Assembly: GCA_030280995.1 (NCBI GenBank)
Contig: JASXTE010000017.1
Coordinates: 5,780,501-5,844,500, forward strand
DNA length: 64,000 nt
Direction: 5' to 3'
Source: Hemileia vastatrix
Taxonomy: Eukaryota > Basidiomycota > Pucciniomycetes > Pucciniales > Zaghouaniaceae
In this document: positions 43,258-55,603 of the stretch, piece after piece
Layout of the letters: every line of letters begins with the position of its first letter
How positions within the stretch are numbered: position 1 is the stretch's first letter
The notes under the pieces: model-generated
Seen by the model: the letters and a program-made list of their open reading frames with translations, nothing else
What the model was told of the DNA's origin: nothing
The model's database searches: none
Position numbers and translations under genes: made by a program

Positions 43258-43559
43258 TTGACAATGTGCCAATTTAGTCCCTTTAATAATTTTTAAGTAT
43301 CATGAAAAAATTTAATACCTTGTCTACAGCCTTCACCTCTTATTTTCTTGACAGATTACAAAATCTTATTAAATTTAGCACTTTTTTTGCTTATTTTATC
43401 ACCTTGATACCCCATAATCTTATATATTGATTTAATTTTATATTGATGAAGCAGATAATTACCAATTATTTAAAAAAGAGTCACAGGAAGAAAATTATGA
43501 AGAAAACATCAATATATCCTGTAAATTTCATAAGCTTCTTATCTTTATTCAAGATTAGA

Positions 43560-43656
43560 CACTGTGTCACCACACAATATGGGGGGCAGACTTGCCAGAA
43601 AGCCCGCAACCTTGGACCCAAACTCACCACAGATTGAACACCAATTGAGCTATTGA
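43560..43656 (-). ncRNA. tRNA-derived SINE head (candidate)
   Basis: Read on the minus strand, TAGCTCAATTGG (43652-43641) matches the pol III A box (TRGCNNARYNGG) exactly. About 35 bases further on come AAGGTTGCGGG and then a degraded B box (GGGCTTTCTGG in place of GGTTCGANTCC). This is the D-arm to T-arm layout of a tRNA, but the acceptor stem does not pair, so it is not a functional tRNA. The body probably continues to about 43440 (ending undefined). Confidence 0.5.
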
Positions 43657-43669
43657 CAAAGGAATCATA

Positions 43670-44119
43670 CAATCAGGGATGAAAACCACTGAGAAGAAAA
43701 GTTTTAGGTGGGTGTTCAAGTAGAGTTCAGTATGGGTTCAGTATGAGTTCCATCCAATTTCAGGTTGGGGAATTGCTATCAAGTCCACCCCATATATTGC
43801 ATAGTTTGTCTTTTTTTTGAGGTGACTAATTATCTTTGTGATTTATAATGTTAAGAATTATTTTGGAATTTTTTAACTTTTTGAGATTTAAGTGATTTAT
43901 TTAGTTTTTTATGATTTTTTATAAATTTTTTTTTGCATTTTTTTAGTTCTTGAATTGTTTTTACATTTTTGTAATTTTTTTTGAATTTTTTTGTAATTTT
44001 TTAAATGTTTCAGTTATGATTAAAGTCATGTGTCAAAAATTTGCAGCAAATTTTCAATACATAAGTTTTGTCACTAGAAATCCAACAAATTTATTTAAGG
44101 GAGCTCAAGGGAAATTGTA
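43670..44119. other. T-rich spacer, no gene
   Basis: T-rich DNA with TTTTTTGAATTTTTTTG-like words. I see no ORF or RNA gene I can support before the LTR of element D. Confidence 0.4.
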
Positions 44120-44849
44120 TGTCAGTCTACTAGACTTACCCAGTAAATAATTAATTATTTACTAGGATAGAGCCACACATTTATTTCTTATTTTATAAAT
44201 AATACTTACTTTGCAAATTACTTATAATAATTTAACTAATTAAAATAAGTAAAATTAAGTAATTATTTAAATTTAATGTCCCTCATCTTTAATCCCTTGA
44301 CAATGTCCTCATTACTTTTGAGAAGTGAAACAAAAATATAATAATACTTAATATGAAATTCAAATTATTTTATTCTTACTTTGACAATTTACAGAAAAAT
44401 AAAAAAAAACAAATAAAATGGACATATACAGTTAAATAAAGCATATGGGTAAATTATTTATAGAAAAACTTTAATATTTGAATTGTCTAATAATGGAATT
44501 GTTCTTTCTCCCATACTCATGTATATATAATTTTGATTCTGTATTTTCTCTCCTTTTTGCCTATATAAGGCCTCTCATTCTGCCTATTTTCATTCATTCC
44601 ATCTTAATTACTTTACAATTATATTTTATATAAAACAAATAAAACTATTAATACTATTTATTATCTTAGTATTTATATCTGCGTATTTCTAATGTTTGAA
44701 AATAATAGTAATAAATCTTTTTACCTTTTTTTAGAGTAATATCTTGTAAAGAAATAATTAGGTACATAATTTTGAGATCTTGAGCCTTCTTACACCTATC
44801 ACTACTGTTAGACTGTTGAAACTTCTTCTAGAGCAAAAGGACCTTCTGA
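44120..44849 (+). repeat. 5' LTR of element D
   Basis: It starts TGTCAGTCTACTAGAC...CCCAGTAAAT, parallel to the LTR starts of element C and the solo LTR at 19481 (TGTCAGC...CCAGTAAA). It ends near TTCTTCTAGAGC...CTGAA, just before the primer-binding-like ATTGGGTGCC. The length of about 730 bp is shorter than its relatives. The 3' end is less certain than the 5' end. The 3' LTR must lie beyond the window. Confidence 0.6.
44572..44580 (+). promoter_or_regulatory. TATA box of element D LTR
   Basis: TATATAAGG, preceded by TTTGCC and followed by CCTCTC. It is positioned like the TATA boxes in the other LTRs of this family. Confidence 0.45.
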
Positions 44850-45788
44850 AAATTGGGTGCCTATCCAAATTCTCATTGACACATTGATACCTTGACACCA
44901 GTGACCGTGGGACCATCAACTCTGAGGAACAATAGTGATTTTCGAACAAACAACAAATGTCAAACTTCAAAAGGCACCTGACTTACATTTTTTTGCTGAA
45001 ACTGGGAATCGAACCTTGCCCCAAATATAAGATTTATATAGTTTTAATTTTCCTACATATTGGTAGTAACTATAGCAGCTACTGTCTGTAGGTCTCACTC
45101 TGCATATTTCATATTTCATGTATATCTTTTTACTCAGCACTCTGTAGTTGGAATTAAATTTCTCAAATTACAGGGTGAGGTGTCTGGCATAAAAAATATC
45201 TTTTTTCCTAGTTGAAAAAGTTAGAGAAATTTTCTTCTTAGTCCTAGAAGTAATATAATTACATAAATAAATTATATTATATTTTATTTAATTATTTCAG
45301 TTGACATTTAGTCCTGATAATTGAAATATCATCATATTTCTTCAGTTGAAAATAAGTCCTGGTATTAAAATAAAAATATATAAATTAATTAATTGATTAA
45401 ATATTATATTAAATTATTTCAGTTGAGATATAATCCTGGTAATTATATCAATATATAAATTATTATTTGATAAAGTATTGTGTTAATTATTCCAGTTGAT
45501 TCCTTGTCCTTATAATTAATTATTTTACTACTTAACTTGATTAATTTAAATCCTGGTAATAAAATATCAATATCTTAGTTAACTTGATTAATTAAAAATT
45601 GTAATAATTATTTCAGTTTATTTTTTGTCCTGATAAACATTATATTTTCATTATTTTAGTTGATTAATAATCCTGCAATTGATCATATAATTAATATATT
45701 TTTATTTTATCTTTTTTTTCAACAAATTAAATAATAAATGATTAAATATTAATATTTCTTTTTTCTCTCAGCTCAAGTTATACAAAAA
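44850..45788 (+). other. 5' leader of element D with repeated modules
   Basis: The leader starts with the primer-binding-like ATTGGGTGCCTATCC. At 45005-45015 it carries GGAATCGAACC, the reverse complement of a tRNA T-loop/B-box word, aligned with GATTCAAACC in the leader of element C. From 45210 to 45680 about eight modules follow, each of the form CAGTTGA, 6-12 bases, then TCCTG(A/G)TAAT, at 42-85 base spacing. The gag ATG comes 130 bases later. The modules are non-coding and conserved in type with element C. Confidence 0.6.
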
Positions 45789-45972
45789 ATGGCTGATTTA
45801 AGTGCTTCTACTTCCCATGAAGAGGAGTTGGACCTGATTGATTATGATGAGACTTCTGTAAGCTCTCCTTTGACTACTAAACTTTCTCAAATTAATCAAT
45901 TGTTGTACCAAACAGGATGTAGAAATGCAGGAGGTAGAGATAAAAATAGAGAAGACTCCTCTGGACTCTATA
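45789..45972 (+). pseudogene. gag N-terminus of element D, broken by element B
   Basis: The ATG at 45789 opens an acidic N-terminus (MADLSASTSHEEELDLIDYD) followed by a Lys/Arg patch, comparable in character to the start of element C gag (acidic, DEIEVDVDNE). The frame is cut at 45973 by the 5' LTR of element B after about 61 codons. The listed open frame beyond that point is LTR sequence. The rest of D would lie past the right end of the window. Confidence 0.6.
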
Positions 45973-47467
45973 TGTCAGCCTGGATATCCCCAAGACTGAG
46001 TAAAAAGTTCTTATAAGTTATTTTAAACACATGGACTATACATGGGAGCAATAAATTAGAGTACACAAATAGTATGCATAAGTAAAAATTATGATAATAT
46101 ACAAAATATGCCATTATAACACCTTATATACACACATATATCCACTTTTTATAATTCTTAGGTACTTAATATTAAGTTGGAATATGTTAGGTTAATCTTA
46201 AGAGCCTTAAATATAAGGCTACATAATATTTAAGTAGACTTAAAGCTTTTGTTTTCATTATTTTATGTGGAAAACAAGAAATGTGCTTTAAATCACTTAA
46301 AAGTTGATTATATGCGCTATAAATTTAATAATATTAAAAATGTGCTTTGAAAGATCAATTTGTCTTATTTAGGGATATTTATTTGGCTACTCAAATTTAT
46401 AAAAACAACACTTTTCAAATTTGGTGTTTTTTATGCCAGAAATGGCCTCTGTGTACTGGCCACATACTGCCTGCATTTTTCCCATGTGAATAGCTTCATT
46501 TTTAGAAAAGTTAGCTTTTTCACACTATAATTACCCCACATTCTACACCCACTGTGGGGAAACACACTAAAATAGGTGACAGGCGCTTATTTAGTGTGCT
46601 AGCTTAATTATAAATGCATTGACCCTCTTTATATGCACTAATTTCATTAATAACCTCATTCTAGGCACTTTAATTCACTACCACGCTTAAATTTGCCTAA
46701 ATTAGTCAAGGATTTACCCATGCAAGAACCTGCCAAGGACTTCATGTAGTTACCCCACATCTCACACCCTTTTTTGGTTTTTTTTGGTGGTTTCTCAGTC
46801 AATTTTGGTTATTTTTGAATTGGTATTTCACGTAGTATAATGTCATGATTAGCCCCAAAATTTCTACAGTTAATCCACCTTATTATTTAGTTTTAATTAG
46901 TCTTAAATTTCCCTTTTTGGCCTTTTATATTAATGTATAATACGCATATACTTTCTTTTTTGCTTATTCTTTATTTTTGATGGATTATCCCTATTACTAC
47001 AGGATTTTGGCGGGTGATATCATTCTAATTATGTTACTAGTCACTCTTTTTGTTTCTGAAAATGTCTATTAGCTAGAATTAGGCGTAATTAACTGTGTAT
47101 TGAGCTGGTAAATCATAGGGGTCATTGGGGAAGAAATTGTGTATAAAAGAAGGAGGTTTTTGGTCTTATTTTCTTCATTCTTTATCATTACAATCAAACA
47201 TATAACCAATAAAATTACAATAAATATCAATATTAATTATAAAGTCTTTGAATAGTATCTGAATTTATTAAATATATTTTTCTACCAACTATAAAGATTG
47301 TAAGCCATATATAATTAGTGAGATTAGAATTACTGAGACCCTTATATTGAGTTTAATTTTAATACTTATTGGAATGGTACTACAGTATTCATATAGGAAC
47401 ATTAAAATCTTCTGGAAAACTGAAATTCAAGCTAGTTCATGTCTCTGTACTTGACCTTAGACTGACA
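45973..47467 (+). repeat. 5' LTR of element B
   Basis: A 1495-bp LTR starting TGTCAGCCTGG and ending TTAGACTGACA. It aligns along its whole length with the element A LTR in reverse, with many substitutions and small indels, so B is much older than A. It has TATAAAAG at 47142-47149. Confidence 0.88.
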
Positions 47468-48136
47468 ATTGGGGACCTTTCTTCAAGGATTCTGTTTGTT
47501 ATCTTCCAGTAAGTAAAAATTCAAAAAAAAGGCTACAAGTAAATAAAATCCCTATAGAAATATTTAAATAATTAAAACAGGTTGGGGTCACTTATATAGT
47601 GATTTCAGAAAAATAAGCCCTGTTATATAATAAAATTTTGATATTGAATCAACAATTTTACCACTAATTTAACATATAATTGTTATTAGTGGGAGTCTGT
47701 CAATAGACCAATTAATTTTGTTATCTTTGCAGATAATAATTTTTACCACTAATTTAACATAAACTTTTTATTAGTAGAAGTCTGCCAATAGACCAATTAA
47801 ATTTTTGATCTTTGCAAATGATAAACCAATTAAACTGATTAATTGTTTTCTTTTAACAGGACTCTTAATCCCTTTTTATTGGTTTGTAAAACTCATTTAA
47901 TATTTAGAAAGAATCTTACTGACAGATTTTCTTTTTTAAACATATAAACACGGCTAAATATTGTAGACCAGTTAAATCAAGTGACCACATAAAAGCATAT
48001 TTAACTTTTGGCACTTATAAATTCACTTCATACCTACAGGTAAGCAATAAAATTGCCTTCAGTGGTATTGATAAATGCTGATAAAACTCCTTTCTGAAGT
48101 TTTCAAATCTAAAATTTCAATTCTTTGATTAAATTC
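47468..48136 (+). other. leader and primer-binding site of element B
   Basis: It begins ATTGGGGACCTTTCTTCAAG directly after the LTR, the same as in element A apart from one base in the first 18. It also keeps the two near-repeats with CAATAGACCAATTAA found in A's leader. No gene. Confidence 0.6.
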
Positions 48137-51100
48137 CACGTAAAAATTTGTGACAACAATGATATTGTGAGTAATAAGGCAAAACCTTATAGCTTAAGAC
48201 CTAGAGCTGAAAGACCTGATACAGGACATTCAAATGGAGGGCCAGGATTTCCCCACAAACAGCAACACTCCACAAATGTCTCTGGAGAAAAGGGAAAACT
48301 TTTAAAGCAGGTATCAATAAAGAAAATAAGAAATACCTTACAAGAACAAATTTACTTCCTCTCCACTCTACTGAAAACCTTGACAATAAGAGTCAACAAT
48401 ATAGTGGACCAGATAAACAATCTGGAGAAAGAGCAGCTCAGGGTTTTGTAGAAGTCAATCAAGCTCTAGTAGAAATAAAGGCTCAACCACCAACAGTGGT
48501 ACCCAAAAGTTTTATAGCAACACCTTTAGCCCAAGAGGAGGACCAAAAATTTACTGTAAGAAAATGGAAGTGGGATTGATACACCCAAAACTACAACAAC
48601 CCTCAACAGCAGGGCTCCAGAAGTCACCCTTACAGGGGAAAACCAAGTAGTGGCAGGGGAAATGGAATAAGACCTTGCAGAGACATCCATCTTCTCAGGA
48701 TCAATTATATAATCCTAACAATGAATTACTTATAGGTAATGAAAATGATAGAGAGTTAATGGATATAATTGATAAAAATTTAAAAAAATATTCATTTTAA
48801 AATAACATGTTAAACTTTTCTTTAAATGATGACAATGTACATAGTTTTATTGACCACCAGGATAATGCTATTAAAATAAAAATGGAACCAAATGAATTAA
48901 ATCTTGAACCTGATGATGAGTCTTCTGATTGGACACTGAAAAAATTGAATATTTTCTAAAAGAAAATCCAATGGAATCAAAAATAATTAGTAAATTATTA
49001 TTTAGAATTGAAAAATTAGAAGAATTTTCTAGAGAGTCAAACAATAATACAGAAAGTGTATTATTAAACCTCACACAATTGTTGAGTACAACAGCCAATA
49101 GGTTAAAAAGTATTGAGAATTCAAATAATGAATTAATCAATAAAAACATAAGATTAAACTCTGAGATTAAAAATTTAGAAAATAAATTGGAACATTCTTA
49201 GAATATTATGGCTACCATAGAATGAAGTGTAAATTTTTCTTTTTCAAATGTGAATGATACCTTAACTCATGTACCTGTAATAAAAGATAGGTTAAAAAGA
49301 GTAGAAATCGAAATAGTTAACATTTTGAAAAATAATGATAAAGTAAAAGATAATACCTCTTATGTGGAAAGAGTACCAGTTTTTATGAAACACACTGATA
49401 ATAGACCAATGATTGAACATGAACATAGTGTCATGGGCTCTGATAATATAAAATCAGTAAAGGATGAAATAAATTATCATATCATCTTTCTAAAGTAAGT
49501 GATTTGCTCAATATTCCTCAGGTTAGGGAAGAAAAAACTAGCCAAAAGAACTGGCTTAAGTTAGATCAGTACCCTTCTTTTTATGTGGATTCAAAATCTG
49601 ATTGGCAACAATTCTATCAAAGAATTGATAACTTAAAATTTTCATACAAATTACCTGATGAAGAAATTACATCAAAATTAATATCTTTATTTACAGATGT
49701 GGCATTATTATGGTTTGAATCTGTATTGAGTAAGGGAATAAGCTACTCCTGGAATGAATGGAAGGCACTAATTGAAAGGCAATTTGGTGGCCCAAATTTG
49801 AAATCACTCAACAAAGATTGTATGAGAAAGTCAGATATTATCCAAATGCTGGAGATAAACCCATGGTATTTTAAATGAATTTAACAAAAATCATGAAAGC
49901 CATGGATCCAAAAATGGATTATGATGAGTGAAAAGAAAAAATAATATATAAATTGCCTATATCAGTCAGAGACATTATTGTAGCTAGAACTGAAACCATC
50001 AGAGATAATTCTGGGTTTTTTAATATATTCAATGAAATATTATTGAAACACAAATATGAAACCAAGTATAATAGTTACAAGCAAAGTGTTGAGGTAGGAA
50101 AACCCACTACAAATATGTTACCAGTGGAGAAGAAAAAACCTTCAGATCCCCTTGTCCCTAAAAGACAAGAAAATAACACTTGCTACAAATGTAATTAACC
50201 TTGGGCTAAAGGTCATACTTGTAAGAAAAGAATAAATCTTATTGAAAACTCACAAGATTCTGAACAAAGTAACCACAAAGATGAAAAGGAGGAACCTATT
50301 GAGGATTGTAAAAGTAACATTTCTTACATTGATGATGAAAGTGAGATATATGTATTAGAAAAGGATATTATGTTCCTGAATGATGCAATACATCATACAG
50401 ATACCTCTTTAACTTCCATTGAGGAAGCTGAAATTATCAAAGATGTATCTCATGATACTTACAAAATAACACCTATTAGAGCTTCTGTTATTATATGTGG
50501 AAAAGAAATGAATTCCATTCTTGACACTGGGGCTGCAGGTAGTGTAGTTTCTATTAATACTTTAATGAAACTAGATAGTAGGTATTAGGAAAAACTAGAA
50601 CCTGTACAGACAAAGAACTGAAGGGCTTTTAGTTTAGTATTTCATCCAACTGGAAAATACAAAACTGCCGTATTCTTTAAATATAATAATGGATATGTAA
50701 GAGAAGTGTGTGAATTTGTGGTAATGGATAAAAAAAATTGTAGTGATTGGTATATTATTGGCAATGACTTATTGACCAAATTTGGCATCAAACTAGATCC
50801 TGAAAATAGTTGCTTCACTATAGGTGTAAATGGGAAAAGAAAATTCAAGATTTGCTCTGAGAATTCAGTTTATTCCATTTCTCCAAAAGAAGAACATTTG
50901 CAAGGTGGAAGAACCACCTCTGAAGTGGTAGAGTTGGAAAATGAAGTCCAAAAAGCTTCTTTCAGTTCTCAACTCTCAAAAATTGAAGAAAACAATATTT
51001 TGAGATTGATGAAATCTTATCCTGTGGCATTTTCTCATGGTTTAAATAAACAAGGATTGGTCAAAGACCATGAGATGAAAATCTCTTTAAGTTGTGATCT

Positions 51101-54005
51101 GGAGAATATTCCTGGAAGCTTGAAATAGAAACCTTACCCAGCTTCTCCTGAAAAAAGGAAAGACATTGAAAACAACATTAAAATGCTTTTAGAAATGGGT
51201 ATTGTTGAAAAAGTGGACACAACACCTAAGTATTGTGTTATTTCACCAGTTTTAATCTCTTATGAAAAAGATAAGGCAAGGTTATGTGGTGATTATAGAG
51301 CTCTGAATATATTAACTGTGGGTGATATTTATCCTCTAACAAGGATAGCTTCTATCCATGCTACCTTACAAGGAGAAAAATATATTTCCTGTCTGGATGG
51401 AAACAAAGTTTACCACCAGATTTCTGTGGAAAAGAATTCTCAGAACTTCTTACTCATAACCACAAACATGGGGATATATAAATATGTGAGAATGCCTTTG
51501 GCCTGAAAAATGCGCCTTCAGTCTTCCAAAAATTGATGGATAGTATTTTTCATCAAGAAATGATTTAAGGATGGCTTTTAGTTTATTTTGATGACATCAT
51601 AGTGTTCTCAAAAACATATGATGAACATTTGAATAACTTGAAAAGAGTATTTCAAAAGATGGATGAAATTAATATGAGAATTGCATTGAAAAAATGTAAT
51701 TTTGGATTTCAATCCTTGAAAGTACTTAGACATGTTATATCTGGATTACAAATTTTGTTTGACCAGAAAAAAGTGGTAGAAATAAAAAAAAATTAGTATA
51801 CCTAAGTGTGTGAATGATGTTAAAAGTTTTTTAGGTATGTGTGGATATTATAGGCAGTATATACAAAACTACCAATTAATTGCAGCCCCTTTAACAATAT
51901 TAATCAGGAAAAATGAAGCTTTCATTTGGAAGAATGAAAGACAACACACCTTTAATAAATTGAAGGAGTGTTTAATGTCAGCTCCAATATTGGGACTGCC
52001 AGATTTTAACCTACCTTTTATCTTGTACGCTGATGCAAGCTTTATAGGGTTAGGTGCTGCCTTACAGAAAAAACAGATAATAAATTAAAAAAAATCTAAA
52101 GTAGTTATCTGTTATATATCCAAAACCTTAAGGAAGACAGAATTAAGGTATGGTGCCACCCAACTGGAATGTTTAGCCATTGTGTGGGCCTTGGAGAAAC
52201 TTTATTACTATCTGGAAGACCAGAAGTTTGAATTAATAACAGATTTCAGTGCAGTTAAATCATTACTAAACATGAAAACACCTAATAGGCACATGTTTAG
52301 ATGGAAACTAGCTGTACAAGAGTACAGAGGAAGAATGACAATCACTCATATGAAGGAACATTGCACTCTAATGTGGATTTATTATCCAGAAGGCCTTTGC
52401 CAAATGATGCTGACAACTCAGCTTATGTACCTGAAAATGAGGTTATACATATATTTGGAATTTATATAGTGGATTTTATGAAGAGTTTATGTAAACTATA
52501 TTGGAAAATTATTCATCTGATAAAGATTTGGCTAAATTATCTACCATTTTAAATGATCCAACTAATGCCTCCATGAGTGCATTAATTAAAACCTTGCTTC
52601 CAAAGTATAAAAATGTGTTGGAAAAATGTAAACTGTCAATTGAAGATGGATATATATATTACAGAAAAAAGCTAAGTAATGTAATAGTTATAATACCTTC
52701 TATGAAATAGTTAATGTTAAGTACTTGTCATGATGACACCTTAGCTAGTCATTTTAATTTTTCAAAACATTAACTAGAGTTAAAAATACAACCTGGTGGA
52801 TAAACATGAAAGAAGATGTACAAAAATACATTGAAACATGTGACTCTTGTCAGAAATCTAAAAGATTAACTGGGAAGAGAGCTGGGTTGTTACAACAAAT
52901 AGAGCAGCCAAAAGCTCCTTGGGAAATTATAAACATGGATTTTTTCACTGGCTTCCCATTAGCAGGAAAAGAAAGTTTCAATTCTTGCTGGGTAATTGTG
53001 GATAGATTAACAAAAATGTGTAAGTTTATCCCTACCCATAAAGAGGTATCTGCAAATGACTTGGCATTACTATGGTGGACTCAAATGATGAATGCTGCTG
53101 GGTTCCCCAAAGACATAATCTCTGACAGAGACCCTAAATTTATTTCAGAGTTCTGGAAATAAATGATGGAAGTATCAGGTTGTCAATTAAAATTGTCTAC
53201 AGAACACCATCCACAAACTGATGGGTTGGCTGACAGAATGATACAGACTCTAGAAGATATGATCAGAAGATATTGTGACTTTGGATTAGAATACAAAAAC
53301 AATGAGAAATTCACACATGACTGGGTAACATTAATTCCTGGCCTTGAGTTTGCTTATAATAGCACAACTCATTCTGTCACAGAGAAAAACCCATTTGAAC
53401 TCTGGCTGGGATATGTACCAAATAACCCAGTGAATCATTTAGATAAATTACCAAGGTTAGATATACACCCTGGTACTAAATCCTTTATTCATATGCAACA
53501 AATGTGTAGAAATCATGCAGAGGAATGCATCCAAAAAGCATTTGAATATGAAAAGAAAAGGTGGGATAAATCTCATAAAGAATTTGAATTCAAGAGAGGA
53601 GATGATGTCCTAATTTCAACACTACATTTTAACTTTCAAGTTAATGTTGAATTGAGGGATCACTTTGTAAGACCTTTTTAGTACGCAAAATGGTTGGTAA
53701 TAATGCTGTGGAAGTCATATTATATGCCTCATATGATAGGAAACATCCGGCTCTCCCTATCTCATTATTAAAACCTTACCACGCAAATGATCCTGACTTA
53801 TTTCCAAAAGGAAGAGGAAGGTCTTAAAAGCAACTTGAAAAAATTTTGGAAAAGGCAGAGATCAAAAATATACTCAAGAAAAGAATTCTGACTAAAGAGA
53901 AAAGAACTAAGTATTTATTAAGATTTAAAGGGAAATCAAATGAATTTGATAAATGGATACCTAAAAAAGAAATTTCAAATCTATCCTACCTTTTTAAAAG
54001 AATTT
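48137..54005 (+). pseudogene. broken gag-pol polyprotein of element B
   Basis: Collinear with the element A polyprotein but with the start ATG changed to ATT and numerous stops and frameshifts. The recognisable order is: coiled coil (48930-49200), gag capsid region (49500-49870), zinc knuckle with a stop after CYKCN (50180), protease ILDTGAAGS (50520), reverse transcriptase with LVYFDDIIVF (51580, Tyr-Val changed to Tyr-Phe in the active-site motif), RNase H (52030), integrase with NMDFFTG, SDRDPKF and LADRMI (the catalytic Glu position reads Asp), and chromodomain LLRFKGKSNEFDKWIP (53920). It cannot encode active enzymes. Confidence 0.88.
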
Positions 54006-54184
54006 AAACAGAAATAAATTTCTGTTAAACCAGCTGAGGGGTTAAAAAACCAGTACTAATAATATTTTATTATGTTATTTTCTTTAAAGAATTAATCTTA
54101 AATGCTACAGAATTTTCTGAATACCTGAAAAATAATATAAAATATAAAAAGGTTTTAACTTATCATTTTTTATTTGTTTTTTTT

Positions 54185-54195
54185 GGGTGGGAAAG
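54185..54195 (+). other. polypurine tract of element B
   Basis: GGGTGGGAAAG lies directly before the 3' LTR start TGTCAGCC at 54196. Confidence 0.65.
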
Positions 54196-54801
54196 TGTCA
54201 GCCTGAATATCCCCAGGACTGAGTAAAAAGTACTTATAAGTTATGTTAAACACATGGACTATACTTTGGAGCAATAAATTAGAGTACACAAATAGTATGT
54301 ATAAGTAAAAATTATGATAATATACAAAATATGCCATTATAACACCTTATATACACGCATATATCCACCTTTTATAAGTCTTATGTACTTAATATTAAGT
54401 TGAAATATTTTATGTTAATCTTAAGAACCTTAAATATAAGGCTACATAATTTTTAAGTACACTTAAAGCTGTTGTTTTCATTGTTTTATGTAAAAAACAA
54501 GAAATGTGCTTTAAAACACTTAAAAGTTTATTATATGCATTATAAATTTAATAATATTAAAAATGCGCTTTGACAGATCAATATTTCTTAATTAGGACTA
54601 TTGATTTGGCTATTCAAATGCATAAAAATAACACTTTCCAAATTTGGTGTTTTTTGTGCCAGAAATGGCCTCTGTGTACTGGCCACATACTGCCTGCATT
54701 TTTGCCACGTGAATAGCTTCATTTTTAGCAAAGTTAGATTTTTCACACTATAATTACCCCATATTCTAACCCCAATGTGAGGAAACACACTAAAATAGGT
54801 G
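54196..54801 (+). repeat. 3' LTR of element B, first part
   Basis: Matches 45973-46578 of the 5' LTR and stops at AAAATAGGTG. The sequence resumes with AGGTGACAGG at 63324. The 5-base AGGTG is present on both sides of the insert. Confidence 0.9.
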
Positions 54802-55224
54802 TGTCGGTCAGTCGTCTAGAAGAGATAAGAGAAGAGGGAAGAAAAGAGAGGAGGACAAGAAGGAGATAGTAGTTTAGAAATAAAAGAAATAAAAACAATT
54901 TAAATTATTTAATTTATTTGAGAGAAAGCAACGACGAGTGATTTGAGAGATGAAAACAAATTGGTTTTATTAATATTAATATTATTTAAGTAAGAGTTCT
55001 GCACGGCAAACACTATAATTACTATCAGACTTAAGGCAACCTTTAAATTGTTATTTAGAATTTTTAATCAGAATTTAATACTAATAAAAATAATAATAAG
55101 CGTAATAAATTTATCTTTAAATTGTTGAGTGTGTAATAAGTGATGAGTCTACAGGGGATTATCCAAGGCCCTTTTATAGGCAATGGGTCCTCTGAAGCGC
55201 CACTATATTTGTAAATACAATAAT

Positions 55225-55300
55225 AGGGGGTATCAATGTTCAGGGATCCGCAATTAGGGATCAGGAATTTTTTTTCCCGGGATCAGACATTATTAATTGC
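55225..55300. repeat. left TIR and subterminal motifs of H1
   Basis: AGGGGGTATCAATG, then CCGCAATTA at 55248 and TTAATTGCGGA near 55292. The right end has the same words: AATTGCGGA near 62543, CCGCAATTA near 62575, and AATTGCGGATCGG near 62588 before ATTGATACCCCCT. The ATTGCGG words at both ends are plausible binding sites for the Myb-like partner or the transposase (inference). Confidence 0.75.
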
Positions 55301-55306
55301 GGAAGA

Positions 55307-55342
55307 TTCTTATCCACTAGCCCCAGGGCTAGTGGATAAGAA
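55307..55342. repeat. 17-bp-arm perfect palindrome in H1
   Basis: TTCTTATCCACTAGCCC faces GGGCTAGTGGATAAGAA with a CA centre. H2 keeps it with two mismatches at 28391-28426. It lies between the left TIR and the transposase. Confidence 0.85.
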
Positions 55343-55603
55343 ATCCACAATAATACATTATCCCGCCTCTTATACCCCAATTTCCATTCCTAATTCCTGA
55401 TCCCAAACTCATCTCATCCATGATGGATTTTTAAGAAATTCACATGACTTATAATTGCTGATGCCATCCTTAAGTATTTCCTCACTCTATGCTACTTAAT
55501 TTTGGTGGAGAACACTTAAGTTTTTTTCTATCTACACACCCCAACTGCAAATTTGGCGGTGAATTCCCACTTCCCTCATCACATAACCCTTCCACCGGCA
55601 ACA

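Noticed and set aside
45000..45080. functional tRNA gene on the minus strand
   Set aside because: Only the B-box word is present. There is no matching A box and no acceptor or D-arm pairing.
55553..55603. upstream start for the Harbinger transposase
   Set aside because: The open frame begins with TTG, not ATG, and the upstream codons are untranslated leader. The first ATG is 55604.
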